64,000 nt of DNA from Megalonaias nervosa (Eukaryota; Mollusca; Bivalvia; Unionida; Unionidae): assembly GCA_016617855.1 (NCBI GenBank), contig JAECUM010004910.1, positions 31,889 to 95,888 of the forward strand, in the 5' to 3' direction. Below the pieces are notes generated by a model, which was not told where the DNA came from, did not search any database, and was given only the letters and a program-made list of their open reading frames with translations. This document shows positions 38,801 through 45,692 of the stretch, one piece after another (the stretch's first letter is position 1; every line of letters starts with the position of its first letter). The position numbers and the translations under genes were made by a program.

Positions 38801-41800
38801 ATTGTGATTTAACAAGGAACTGTTGCAATCAATACTATGACCTCATCTGATGTCAACACCTTCCATATTGGAACTTCATAGAGATTCGAACCTGGATTCA
38901 ATTAGAACTGTTTAGTAATAGGACTTACATTTTTCAATTCAAGGATTAATTTTTGGATTATATTCACAAACCATAAGTCCTATTTCATATTTTTACCTTG
39001 TTTTCTAGGGAAATAAATTATTTTGTTAAAATTTACAAAGCTTGTTGGCTTCACTCTTTTCTTTTGTTACTTTTGTATGAGCCTTCACGTAACATTAGAC
39101 AGTTTCAGGTATCAATGGTAAACAGAAAGAAAGATTCATCATACAATACTATTTTATGCTATGTTTATAAGGAAAAAAGGCAACACAGATTTTGGTCATT
39201 TATTATTCTTTACAAAAACCTGTGGGTTATGTATGTCCACAGGTATTCTAGTTTATTTTTTATGCACAGTAGAAAAAAATGGGGGTAATACAAGTGCATG
39301 TTATAATTGGATGTGTGCTATATTTGCTAATTTACTTTAATAGTAATACATGTAACACTTGGATTTTTCTTCCTTAGAAGTGGAACCTGGAGGCTGCGGC
39401 TGCCACCCCTTGAATTGGTTAAATTGATCTAAACTATACATTTTGGAAATAAAAGACAGATTCTGTCTCATATGATTTGACAATTTTTGTTCTTTGAATA
39501 AGATTACAAACATTTTAAGACCAATTTTAAGTGTCTTCCTTTTAGTCCCATGAATTTGGAATTTTCAGGTGAAAATTCGGAAAATTATGCATATCTTTAT
39601 TTTAGGATGGAAAATGAGGTCTTTTTTGGGGTCCCAGACTTGACCAACAAAAATCCATATACATAATGTGTTTATTACTTTATGCATGGCACTCTTGTTT
39701 ATTTATCTGTTATGGATGGGTTCACCTTGATGAAATATTTTATGGTTCCTAAAGGTACCACCATGCATGATATATTTATGATTATATTTACAGAATTATA
39801 CAAGTGGGTTAGTGATCTAAGAATATTTAGGTTCATTGCATCACTAGGAGTCTTTTAAAGTCATCAGTTTAAGCTTCCATATAACTTTGCATTTTAGAGC
39901 ATCACAGTCAGGGGCTTGGCTTTTTGGGCATATGGCTTTTGAATAAACAGTGTTTACAATGTTTTAAACTTGTTGTTTGAAATGAGTTAGTCACTTTAAG
40001 GGAAAACAAAGATATACTTGTATGAAATTTAATTTTAAGCATTTATATTGACTTTATTTCATGTTGAAAACTGTTAAGAATGTTGGCTTCCTATGCATGT
40101 CATGATATGAATAATGTCTATTTATCAAGGCCATTTGTAACATAAATACATTTGCACACACAGACACAAATACACACACACACACACACAAGTTATGGAT
40201 CATGGTTCATTAGATTGATTTATTTACTCTTGCTTATTCCAATGTTTTGTGTTTCACACATTGCCTTGCAAGATTTTCATTCATATGGAATTACTTTTGA
40301 TGCTTTTTTACTCAAGCTGTTGTTGATCAGGTGAAGAACAGTTTCATGATTTTTTTAATAAGATGAAACAGTACAACAGTCTTAAGAGACACCAGAATTT
40401 GATCAACATGTACTATGATAAAACAGATTGAATAGAAATTCTGTTGGCCTCCTGTGTGGTGCTTTTATTTAAAACTTGTATTATACAGACATGGTGTCTT
40501 CTTAGAACTAACATTAGTACCCATGCTTCATACGTGGGCTACTAAAACAAGCATATATGTATCAATAGAGCAGCCGGGTGTGTTTCACAGCCTGTGCTTT
40601 TTCAGCATATTGTCAAAACATTTGATGATGTTCCATACATTTACTGAAAGAAATTCAATAGTTCTTTTATTTAATACCAGAATTGCTGAATTTCATTGTA
40701 GAAATGAATGTAAAATAGCGTTGACCTTCGTTATACATTTTCCTTTGGATCGTCCACCATATTATTTCATCTAATAAATACTTCCGTCTTCAGCCTCTTT
40801 TTTTTCATGTGCCATAGAAGGACATTGCATCCTTATTTGGAAATGTAGGCAGATCTTAGTAAATGGCATGCATTGAATAACGTATAGAACATCCATTAAT
40901 ATAGTATAGCAAACCTTATTTGGAAAACAAGTTACTGCAAGAATCTCACATTATTTTTCATGGAGGACATGGTGTTGTTAGTGTAAATATACAGTATGAC
41001 CCTGCAATAACACGGTAGTTGGGAGCCATTGAACCCAACCGTGTTATAGACCAAACCATGTTATAAGCAACCAGGTCAGTTAGCTGAAGAAAATGATGCA
41101 TGTACTCCAAAAATTTAAGGGGGGGGTAGGTATTAAATGTGGGTGTAAAAAATATGTGCTTCGTTGGCACAGTTACAATCTCATCACACACATTGAATTG
41201 ACAATATTAGTAATTCCATCAAAAATATGCACACAGAGATTTAAAATATTCAATAATTTTGTCACAGGTCATATAGGTATGAATTCTGTGGAAAAAAATA
41301 GCACAGTCACGTAACAAATGATGAAGCACATTTACTTTTCAGTATGTCCCAAGTTGATGAAAGTTTTAAGCTTTTTAAGCTGCCTTAGGTATGATTCGTA
41401 AGCATAAACTTTTTTCCTGCAGAAAGAAAACTTTCACAGCACAGTAAATGTGTTCGAGACACATTGGAAAATGAAACAATCCATCAGATTCCATTGCATT
41501 TATTTAAGTTTGGTACTGACTTCCTTTGAAGAAAGGTTCTTTGTTTTTATTGAAGATTGTAGTCAGCTTTCTTTGATGAAGGGTGCATGCATTATTGAAG
41601 TCACCATTAAAGGACAGCTTTGGAGAACCAAACAAATGCCCGTTTCTTATTGTGGCAGAAGCATCAAACAATTGACTGATAATTTTTTTTTTCCATTTGC
41701 TTAATACATTTTCATAACAATTGGTGCCTCAATGGTAATCAGTTTTCTTTTAAATTTCAGCAAACTACTTTATCTGGGTACAGTTTTAAAAAAAGGAATT

Positions 41801-44479
41801 GGGTGTTTTTTGGTCGATTGTAGTTACTGTTCCTCACTGCCTATTGAATAGACCAACAAGTACAAGATCTTGGTTTTTGTTTTTTTTGTTTTGTTTTGTT
41901 TTTTTACATTTGTGGTAGCAGAGTGATGCTGCCGTCCACACATGCATCAGAAATTTAAAAAAGGGTCAACAGATGATAGAAATGCAGGTTGTCTGGTCTG
42001 ATAAAGGGTTACTACAGAAAAAATGTGAGTTCTGAAGGATTGAATTCTGACTGAAAAGAAGAGGAATTTTACTTACCAACCACCTACAAATGTCAATCTA
42101 TGTAAATATATTAATTACTAGCGAGCGGCCGAAAAGTCAATGAAAGATAGATTATGAGATAATGCCTTGTCCTGTTGATCTCCGTTACCAGAAATGTCAA
42201 CAATAAAAAGCTGATATCTCACAGCATACAGTACTCATGCTAGATGTCAACATAAGCGGATTATGATATAACAATGCACCATTAAGATGGTTTGTCAATA
42301 TGGACAAAGAATTTGTTCATGTAACAATAAATAAATTTCATTGCATGTATATCAAGGTGGCGTCATCCTTTCATGGGGCCTATGAATTTCTCCAATCCAA
42401 ACCGATTGTTGTATATACAAGTTTAAACATCACTAGATGGTATATTCTGCAGCCAATAAGGGAAAAAAATCACAATTTTGCGACATTGGTGAAGCCCTGC
42501 ACAATCCCTGAATAAACTTTTTACACATTATTTTTCATACTTTTAAGAAGAAAAAACTATTTTTTCGTGTACAAGAAAAGTACATAAAATTTCAGGATCC
42601 ATGCCACGGTTGTTTTCTATTATTCATACGCGATCTCTTCCACAAAATGATAATAAATGTTTTATGTTTTTCTCGTACTTTTAAAAAAGAATTTTTTTCA
42701 GGTACAAGAAAATACATGTACATGAGATTTCAGGAGCCACGCCATGCCATGACCGTGTTATATCTGAATTCATGTTATAACGGAGCTTGCTATAGCAGGG
42801 TCACACTGTACCAATATATTTTATCTTATATTAGCATAATAACATCATCATAAGCCCAACTTCCTTCAAAATATGATCTTTTTAGGGAATATAATTTTAC
42901 CCAATTATACTTTTTTACTTTAACAATACTTTTATTTGCTCCATTACATGATATGGTATCAGTTCATAACCTTGATAACGTCAAGGATACGACATTGTAG
43001 CTTGGTTTCTTCTCAAATGGCATAAAAATAAAATGTAATTACTTTAACAAAAGTAGAGGAGAGTGTAGACCAACTATAAACCAATCTCCTGTGTAATTAT
43101 TATCTTCTATATACTTTTATGCTTCAATCCATCATCAGATATGTAACTTATTTATAACTTTATTCATCTGTTTACAGATAGAAACTGAGAAGAAAGTGCA
43201 AGCCCAGATTGATCAAGCTGTCAAAGTATTGCATGTAAGGAAGTCTTACTTTAAACCGGTGGATAACATTCACCTGTATCACTGCCATTTGCAGCATATG
43301 GTCACTTTTTCGTAGATGCTATCCATTCTGAACTTTTTTGTAAAAATTCTGCAGATATATTAACAAAATTATGGAAAATCAAACTTTTTGGAGACCAAAT
43401 TTTTGAACAGGAAATTTCTGTATGGACACAGTAGTAAGAAAAATACCTCAGTACCAGTGTGTTAGTCAGGTACATAGAATATAGTTTTTCAATACAAAAA
43501 AGTGAATGCAGATAGAAACTGGTTGATTAGACAGGATGGTTTAGTTGATGCTTCATTGCACAGCAACACAAGTAGGTTATTGAGAGCGAAGGCAATTGGA
43601 GTAAAGTGCTTTGCCCTTGTACACACCACCGTAGTCAATCTGGGCTTATCCAGTGATAGGATGAGCAAATACTGACCAAAACACAATGCCAGAACTGGTA
43701 TAGAAGGTTGGACTGAATATAGTGGATGGGGAAATTTTCACATGGTTTTATTTTCAAGTCTTCTGTAACGAAGTGGGAAATGGTAAACATTCATCATTGT
43801 GCAAATTAGGATTTAAATAGTTTGTGCCACCAAGTGCCAGAATCAGAAAAATTAAGCATGCAGAAATATTCTTAAATTATAAAAGTGCAAAACTTTTAAA
43901 CAGAAATTTACACTTATACCATATTTGCAAAGTTAACACATTGCTGTTGTGTTTTCCTTTTTAATTAAAGTGATAAGAATCTAAGGTGTTATACCATAAA
44001 TTCACTTTTATTTGTTCACTACCAATTTTTTTTTTGCATTTTGTGATAATGGTTAACCTGTACAGTGCCAATTTTTGTTGATTGTGATAGTTGTGAATCT
44101 GTGTGGTACCAATTTCTGTGGACTTTTTTATAGCTAGGAATCACAAATTTTGATATGTCTGCAAATGTTGAAAATAGAACCCTAACTTCTGTTAAAAATG
44201 TATACAAAAACTTAAGCACTGATGAAAACACCTTTTTTCTTAACTATATTTTTGTCAAAAACAGGAAAATTGATACTGAAGAAAATAAATGAATTCACCC
44301 TGTTTGATTGAAATATAATCGTGACATTCTCATTTATCTTACAGAAGAGAAATGCAGCCCAGTTGACTAGACTGAAGCGACAACTCAAGGACATCAATCA
44401 CATAAATCATCAATGGTTAGACCAAATTAGTGTACTAGAGACTCAAATAGCAGAAACAAAAGGAAACATAGCAGAATAG
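2194..44479 (+). CDS. CCDC122: CCDC122-like coiled-coil protein, eight-exon model
   Basis: Join 2194-2455, 7135-7283, 19039-19150, 20360-20441, 23386-23516, 36953-37092, 43178-43234, 44345-44479. Each intron begins GT and ends AG, and all seven junction phases agree (1,0,1,2,1,0,0), giving 355 residues with no internal stop. From residue ~90 on it is charged, heptad-rich and cysteine-poor. From memory of vertebrate CCDC122 (about 270 residues), four blocks line up in order: an EDAV helix then LKELQ; the KNKIY..AEE block; the ELETKAAEHEADLRRFAR to SHKEK block; and the C-terminal NAAQLTRLKRQL to LETQIAET block. Residues 1-89 are an extra Pro/Ser-rich N-terminus not expected in vertebrates. CCDC122 has no established biochemical role, so only a structural, coiled-coil function can be stated. 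The start is uncertain: the frame stays open upstream to the acceptor at 2174, so a further 5' exon may exist. The ortholog call should be confirmed by search. Confidence 0.78.
2544..2683. mobile_element. Small palindromic MITE, diverged copy
   Basis: Begins CTTACCATGTTTACTCATGT and ends ACATGAGTATATATATTAG, which are imperfect inverted repeats. Its interior (GTCCAGCTGCAAACAACAT; AGATCTGGGTCTCTGCAGA) matches the better copy at 8646-8843. It lies in intron 1 just after exon 1. It is too short to encode anything and must depend on a partner transposase. Confidence 0.65.
2684..5041. other. Intron 1, no recognisable feature
   Basis: AT-rich intron sequence. Short open frames here lack splice context, motifs or coding-like composition. 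Confidence 0.5.
5042..5158 (+). repeat. Degenerate GGTTTGGTATGGTTTAGTTT tandem repeat
   Basis: Four to five imperfect copies of a T/G-rich unit (TTGGTTTTGGTATGGTTTAG) about 27 to 33 bp long, strongly strand-biased with almost no C. Confidence 0.75.
5842..5868. repeat. GTCT microsatellite
   Basis: About six CTGT units in a row. Confidence 0.95.
5869..7000. other. Intron 1 with degenerate molluscan-style repeat
   Basis: From about 6540 to 6960 the sequence repeats loosely: a GACCTTGACTCCAAGGTCA-like block, a gap, then ATTTTGACACCAAGGTGAG, each followed by a stretch ending in AAAATCCATT. This looks like an old tandem duplication with a unit near 180 bp. No gene seen. Confidence 0.4.
7001..7063. 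repeat. GA/CA/TA microsatellite
   Basis: Compound run of GA, then CA with one interruption, then TATATATA, 72 bp before exon 2. Confidence 0.95.
7135..7283 (+). CDS. CCDC122: CCDC122-like exon 2
   Basis: Acceptor CATTCAATAG at 7134 and donor CAG|GTACAT at 7284. Entry is phase 1 (g+ac makes Asp) and exit is phase 0. It encodes about 50 residues: an acidic start (DLKKEDDDFEKK), then EDAV, a helix containing MHRGQ, and LKELQ. This matches the start of the vertebrate protein, where the DAV helix lies near the N-terminus. The last 23 nt and the donor lie inside a 47-bp tandem duplication. Confidence 0.8.
7261..7354 (+). repeat. 47-bp tandem duplication across exon 2 donor
   Basis: Two copies, 7261-7307 and 7308-7354, identical over the whole unit. 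Each contains the exon end CTACAG followed by GTACATGTAC. The second donor (7331) would add 47 nt and read quickly into TAA, so only the first gives a sensible protein. Confidence 0.95.
7355..7960. other. Intron 2, nothing recognised
   Basis: AT-rich; no exon or repeat supported. Confidence 0.5.
7961..8050 (+). repeat. 33-bp tandem repeat, ~2.7 copies
   Basis: The unit contains GTTTACCATGGCCTTGATCC and CCAGACTAA and repeats nearly perfectly. Confidence 0.9.
8646..8843. mobile_element. Palindromic MITE, 198 bp
   Basis: The ends are inverted repeats: CTTACCATATATACTCACTT on the left and AAGTGTATATGGTAAG on the right on this strand. Internal blocks (AAGTCCAACTGCAAATGAC and AGCAGATTTGTGTCTTTGCA) are shared with the copy at 2544-2683. 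It is non-coding and its superfamily is not assigned. Confidence 0.78.
8844..10879. other. Intron 2, nothing recognised
   Basis: AT-rich. At about 10087 the phrase TACTCCCTCGTTAAAATGCA looks like the end of a TA-flanked transposon, but no partner end was found. Confidence 0.4.
10880..12330 (+). pseudogene. Decayed non-LTR retrotransposon (endonuclease and RT remnant)
   Basis: Frames switch repeatedly but fragments of a LINE pol are readable in order. Near 10930-11160 is an endonuclease-like end with MGNF and later SDHYPISV, the usual His motif of APE-type endonucleases. Near 11820-12040 is an RT segment (KSSGVDQI, then LYKMGSESNLDIYRQISV). Near 12120-12290 is SGFRQNHSCQSVLTDF, then an LFDLVDHDIL-type motif matching the F.DL.KAFD region. 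Many stops and deletions make it inactive. It is unrelated at close range to the two Nimb-like copies. The clade (CR1/jockey/RTE-like) is not resolved. Confidence 0.65.
12340..13538. other. Intron 2, nothing recognised
   Basis: No supported exon or repeat. The part just downstream of 12330 may still be unreadable LINE sequence. Confidence 0.4.
13539..13570. repeat. TC microsatellite
   Basis: Sixteen TC units. Open frames running through it on both strands are artefacts of the Ser-Leu / Arg-Glu dipeptide reading. Confidence 0.97.
13862..13975 (+). repeat. ~34-bp tandem repeat, three copies, within family 1
   Basis: TTGAAAGATGGTTGAAAACA followed by TTACTCCATGAT occurs three times. It is a local expansion inside the reverse family 1 copy. 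Confidence 0.9.
14529..16295 (+). mobile_element. Family 2 TA-flanked DNA transposon, copy 1 (1767 bp), nested
   Basis: TA target bases at 14527-14528 and 16296-16297 flank ends CTGTATGACCCCGCTATAAC and GTGGGGTCACACTG, which are inverted repeats. The body is collinear with the copies at 26079 and 40992: the GTAGTTGGGAGCCATAGAAC block, an open segment near 15190-15395, the AAAGATCCATTTTGAGATA block, and the terminal repeat with ACATGTATATGAAATTTCAG. Ends containing GTTATA plus a TA target suggest the Tc1/mariner-pogo group. No transposase catalytic motif is visible, so it is probably non-autonomous. It interrupts the family 1 copy around it, so it is younger. Confidence 0.82.
16932..17479. other. 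Intron 2 between family 1 copy and candidate exon
   Basis: AT-rich with one AATAAA near 17121. A short open frame reading out of the transposon end stops at about 17056. Confidence 0.4.
17480..17647 (+). CDS. Candidate exon of unknown identity (cassette exon or nested gene)
   Basis: A 168-nt open segment with acceptor GTAGTTTCAG|GGC and donor CGG|GTGAAT, phase 0 at both ends, less AT-rich than its surroundings. It would encode 56 residues starting GFMYRIYRDTVIRE, with TDPDPDGVKF, SVIKDGITVSH and IPTKFPFLQHR. A stop falls only 16 nt past the donor, as expected for an exon. It matches none of the repeat families in the window. It lies between exons 2 and 3 of the CCDC122-like gene, whose junction is also phase 0, so inclusion would not break the frame. 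However, it is not coiled coil, and the known family aligns without it. I do not recognise the domain. Confidence 0.4.
17819..17883. repeat. CT microsatellite, 65 bp
   Basis: Uninterrupted CT run. Confidence 0.98.
18430..18513. repeat. AC/GT/TA compound microsatellite
   Basis: ACACACAC, then AGACACAC units, then GTGTGT and TATATA. The AC and GT arms can pair as a hairpin. Confidence 0.9.
19039..19150 (+). CDS. CCDC122: CCDC122-like exon 3
   Basis: Enters in phase 0, leaves in phase 1 (donor TTGCAG|GTCATA). Encodes AEKNAVLAQELS to CKQHLA, a charged heptad-rich segment matching the KET..RQIY block of vertebrate CCDC122 at NKIYLAEE. The acceptor is a tandem TTGCAGAG: using the first AG adds two bases and hits TAG within eight codons, so the second AG (19037-19038) must be used. 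Confidence 0.8.
20360..20441 (+). CDS. CCDC122: CCDC122-like exon 4
   Basis: Acceptor TTAATTCAG, donor CTGAG|GTAAAA; enters phase 1, leaves phase 2. Encodes DIQILVSERANLQYELETKA and AEHEADLR. The L.SE...L..E.ET....HE spacing matches the central coiled coil of the vertebrate protein closely. Confidence 0.82.
20442..22056. other. Intron 4, nothing recognised
   Basis: AT-rich with short poly-A/T runs. Small open frames lack support. Confidence 0.5.
22057..22320 (+). mobile_element. tRNA-derived SINE
   Basis: Begins with a tRNA-like head: GGTGGCCTGAGTGGTTAGAG supplies an A box (TGGCCTGAGTGG) and GGCTTTGAGCC a degenerate B box about 40 nt on. A unique body follows (CGCTTGGCACTCGGCATTAC; CTGGTGTCAGGATAATGTGA). 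The head does not fold as a full tRNA with normal arms, so it is a SINE and not a tRNA gene. The 3' boundary is approximate. Confidence 0.7.
22321..23385. other. Intron 4, nothing recognised
   Basis: AT-rich; no feature supported. Confidence 0.5.
23386..23516 (+). CDS. CCDC122: CCDC122-like exon 5
   Basis: Acceptor TGACAG, donor CAAT|GTAAGA; enters phase 2, leaves phase 1. Encodes RRFARSREKVQSHKEKVKEF then EESTSFIHEQI and LHELKQQ. The R....KV.SHK motif corresponds to the KI.AHK motif of vertebrate CCDC122. Continuous coiled coil. A second AG two codons in (23388) would shift the frame. Confidence 0.82.
23517..24110. other. Intron 5 before the satellite/transposon block
   Basis: No recognised feature. 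Confidence 0.5.
24173..25760 (+). mobile_element. Family 1 TA-flanked DNA transposon, intact-ended copy (1588 bp)
   Basis: TA at 24171-24172 and 25761-25762. Ends CACCACTCCCTCAATAACTT and GCGAGTTATTGAGGGAGAGG-TG are inverted repeats. Secondary copies of the motif lie inside each end (TGATAACTCGCGAACCCGCT; TCGGTAACTCGCACCCTCGC), giving subterminal repeats typical of transposase binding regions. The interior has no open frame above 75 codons. Best assigned to the Tc1/mariner-pogo type by target and end structure; the superfamily is inferred. Confidence 0.82.
26079..28062 (+). mobile_element. Family 2 TA-flanked DNA transposon, copy 2 (1984 bp)
   Basis: TA on both sides (26077-26078; 28063-28064); ends CAGTGTGACCCCGCTATAAC and TAGCAGGGTCACACTG. 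Collinear with copies 1 and 3. The longest open frame (26678-27040) is the family 2 shared segment. Near the right end the block around ATTTCAGGAGCCAC occurs twice (27850 and 27985), an internal duplication that explains part of the extra length. Inserted in the 42-bp satellite. Confidence 0.85.
26678..27040 (+). pseudogene. Family 2 conserved open segment, function unknown
   Basis: A 120-codon frame whose core (FKFGTDS, LFFIEDCSRLSLMKGTCVFE, VTAKGQLRRTKQM) is shared with 15108-15395 and 41450-41704. It lacks a DDE/DDD triad, a helix-turn-helix that I can identify, or a consistent start or stop among copies. Conservation among copies reflects common descent of the element. It may be a remnant of a transposon protein or chance open reading in non-coding element DNA. 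Confidence 0.4.
28517..28529 (+). repeat. LINE target-site duplication, left
   Basis: CCACATTGATTGA, identical to 34240-34252. Confidence 0.9.
29062..30264 (+). pseudogene. LINE ORF1 (gag-like, CCHC zinc knuckles), frameshifted
   Basis: The protein would bind element RNA in the nucleoprotein particle. The start ATG opens a frame that shifts within ~100 nt: a second frame gives SPFVVEKTVTR and TPKSVKKLKSG. From 29325 the next frame gives KIFFDIPVTSFDH, CRDLAGVSDKDI and the first knuckle CCKCQKYGHQEDRC (C-x2-C-x4-H-x4-C). A shift near 29650-29710 leads to the rest: a knuckle CVNCGKEHHANSKDC, then EIQRVKYTSNIPYPEVRK and a Gln/Thr/Pro-rich tail ending at TAG 30262-30264. At least two frameshifts are needed. 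Confidence 0.82.
30292..33950 (+). pseudogene. LINE ORF2 (APE endonuclease, RT, RNase H), disrupted
   Basis: N-terminal endonuclease: TIIQWNC-stop-GI near 30301-30330, then LCLQETF, LRDFNVHNILWGS, and SSDHFPI near 30905. Reverse transcriptase: TGPDDI near 31640, IPKPGKDSADPINYRPIALT, FFDLEKAYDT, GVPQGSILS and the catalytic YVDD (near 32290) are all legible, so the polymerase core (31855-32412) is open in one frame. RNase H: YTDGSKDEE (33155), AEIRAIDHAL, ITDSLSVLQSL and WLPSHIGIKGNEKAD. A CCHC-like C-terminus follows (CISCN..., FIMEC). About ten stops or shifts break it. Two stops (30322 and 33711) stand where CGA Arg is expected. The end is taken as TAA 33948-33950 after a late frameshift. 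Confidence 0.85.
34240..34252 (+). repeat. LINE target-site duplication, right
   Basis: CCACATTGATTGA directly after the CAAC-type tail, identical to 28517-28529. The first C could belong to the tail. Confidence 0.9.
34505..34850 (+). pseudogene. Acidic open segment in the long family 1 copy, possible transposase tail
   Basis: After an acceptor-like TTTGTAG (34498-34504), a frame gives SNSGSQFSGISEDELD, then VRSVGDDIELSSL and ETESTDKDSSVLT. Acidic, Ser-rich tails of this sort end many pogo/Tigger transposases, and this DNA is present only in the longest family 1 copy. It could thus be the last relic of the family 1 transposase. A 79-bp duplication then breaks the frame. The alternative is an exon of an unknown gene. 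Confidence 0.3.
34628..34786 (+). repeat. 79-bp direct duplication
   Basis: TCTTCATTGTCATGTCT and the following GAAATTGAGACAGAATCCAC, GTGTGTTGACAAGA recur at 34628 and 34707 with one visible mismatch. The period is not a multiple of three. Confidence 0.95.
36606..36952. other. Intron 5 end, nothing recognised
   Basis: AT-rich sequence with a pyrimidine-rich tract leading into the exon 6 acceptor. Confidence 0.5.
36953..37092 (+). CDS. CCDC122: CCDC122-like exon 6
   Basis: Acceptor TTCACTTTGCAG, donor CAGAG|GTATTT; enters phase 1, leaves phase 0. Encodes (Y)DEFNKNPKAANDILSGTT then AAALERECIELKKQ and a coil ending LKQIYTE. The first half is a non-helical hinge and the second resumes the coiled coil. 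Confidence 0.8.
37093..37734. other. Intron 6, repeat-like
   Basis: AAGTTATAACA occurs twice (about 37547 and 37600) in similar surroundings, suggesting old transposon or duplicated DNA. No gene seen. Confidence 0.35.
37735..37824 (-). pseudogene. Possible pogo-like transposase C-terminal acidic tail
   Basis: The reverse strand reads DSENDASCEGFKNSDTEEDA then TSYDSSDAE and a stop at 37735-37737. Just upstream on that strand (37830-37930) a second acidic stretch (ESDYDSISDLVS) is out of frame. The EGF-with-acidic-flanks pattern is common at pogo/Tigger transposase ends. No catalytic domain is legible upstream and no terminal repeats were paired, so this is weak. Confidence 0.3.
37941..40991. 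other. Intron 6, nothing recognised
   Basis: AT-rich, with an AC microsatellite at 40154-40190. Open frames such as 38998-39288 and 40454-40774 show no domain, splice context or coding-like composition. Confidence 0.5.
40154..40190. repeat. AC microsatellite
   Basis: CACACACAGACACAAATACACAC-type run ending in a pure AC tract. Confidence 0.95.
40992..42808 (+). mobile_element. Family 2 TA-flanked DNA transposon, copy 3 (1817 bp)
   Basis: TA at 40990-40991 and 42809-42810; ends CAGTATGACCCTGCAATAAC and TAGCAGGGTCACACTG. Collinear with copies 1 and 2, including the shared open segment at 41450-41704 and the right-end block GAGATTTCAGGAGCCACGCC. It lies in intron 6. Confidence 0.85.
42809..43177. 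other. Intron 6 end, nothing recognised
   Basis: AT-rich; ends in the exon 7 acceptor. Confidence 0.5.
43178..43234 (+). CDS. CCDC122: CCDC122-like exon 7
   Basis: A 57-nt exon, phase 0 at both ends; acceptor TCTGTTTACAG, donor CAT|GTAAGG. Encodes IETEKKVQAQIDQAVKVLH, which corresponds to the E.E..KR.DAILKRLH segment near the vertebrate C-terminus. Skipping it would keep frame. Confidence 0.8.
43500..43690 (-). mobile_element. SINE-like body, reverse copy
   Basis: The reverse strand shares a body with 57121-57330: CACTTTACTCCAATTGCCTT, then CAATAACCTACTTGTG-type and AACCATCCTGTCT blocks in the same order. The tRNA-like head is not recognisable here, so it is 5' truncated or decayed. Confidence 0.6.
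44345..44479 (+). CDS. CCDC122: CCDC122-like exon 8 and stop
   Basis: Acceptor ATCTTACAG, phase 0, stop TAG 44477-44479. Encodes KRNAAQLTRLKRQLKDINHI and then NHQWLDQISVLETQIAETKG. The VLH|KR junction with the next exon and the W..QI..LE spacing match the C-terminus of vertebrate CCDC122. A partial duplication of the last codons (GCAGAAACAAAAGGAAACA) follows the stop. Confidence 0.82.
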   Translation, partial: KRNAAQLTRLKRQLKDINHINHQWLDQISVLETQIAETKGNIAE

Positions 44480-44604
44480 ACTGGCAATGGCAGAAACAAA
44501 AGGAAACAGAAGAATAGACTAGCATCATAAATAGTTGGGAATGTAACAGAAAATCATATTCATTTTTAAATTCAAGAATTTTGTGGAAGGTGACATTAAA
44601 TCGC

Positions 44605-44610
44605 AATAAA
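44605..44610 (+). terminator. Likely polyadenylation signal of the CCDC122-like gene
   Basis: AATAAA 126 nt after the stop codon, before the downstream transposon. Confidence 0.5.
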
Positions 44611-44702
44611 ATTTACAAACATAGTATTTAATTTGCTTAAAATTTCCAGAATAAGCCATTACAGCCAGTTGATCACATCTATTGTGAAACACTAACAATG
44701 TA

Positions 44703-45692
44703 CAGTGGATCCTCGTTAATCCGGACACCATTTTTCTCAGTGAATATATCAGAATTAATGAATTTTCTGGATAGTTGAATTCTGCACATTTTTATTTTAC
44801 GATGTGATCATATCATATACATGTACTGTACATGTATTTGATAGCAGTACATGTACTGAATATGTGCTGGCAAATCTTGTTTTAGCTGGTCGGTATTTCT
44901 GCTCATCCACACTTGCATGTTGGTGTCGTCATAATGCATGTAATGTAAAAAGTAAAACAAATACAAATTGATATCTTGCAGTTAAATGTGTTATGGAAAA
45001 CTAAGAAATTGTAGTCATTTTTATCAATCATATTTTACAACTATTATATCTGCTAATGTGCCAGTAATCGATGTTGCTTTTTATTCTGAAATGAATTAAG
45101 CCCAATACTGTCCAATGAATCAACTTTATTTGTGCAGACATTAACAAACTGATTGTTACATACAATTAGTAAACAACTAAGAGACTTCGGATACACTTAA
45201 TTTATTAACCATATGTTATACAAAAAGTGGGGATGATTTGATCAGTTTTTTTGTTTAATTATTAAACCTTATTGGCAAGTAGCAAAAGCTGACATTGTTT
45301 ATACAATCGCTGGTTACAATACAATCATGCTACTTGAAGTTTTTCCACACACATGATCACATGATCAATTTCGAACTTTTAATGTGCCACTAGAATTTGA
45401 CGAGTCAGAGATTGATATATTGACACACCTGCAAATTCATGTAGGTGAATCAGTTATCCAACTGATTGTATTTTCATTTATAATTTTTCAAATTTTGTTA
45501 TTTTTGGACATTATTTCTTGATTATCGAAGCAAGTTTCATAGTAATTTTTACACGTTGGTCCCCAATTTCCAGATCCAGAACATAGATTTCTGGCAGAGC
45601 AAATTAATGTTTAGGAATGGTGAACCCATGGAACTATATCCAGGTAGCAAGGTTTCTAGATAAACAGAGTTTGGATTAACAAGGTCTCTCTG
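44703..45692. mobile_element. Tigger/pogo-like DNA transposon (990 bp)
   Basis: TA at 44701-44702 and 45693-45694. Ends CAGTGGATCCTCGTTAATCC and GGATTAACAAGGTCTCTCTG are inverted repeats. The CAGTGGA.CCTCG.TAATCCGG style is characteristic of Tigger/pogo ends. The interior has no long open frame, so it is a deletion derivative. Orientation cannot be set. Confidence 0.82.

Noticed and set aside
40454..40774. 106-codon open frame
   Set aside because: No domain, no splice context, AT-rich composition like flanking intron; likely chance.
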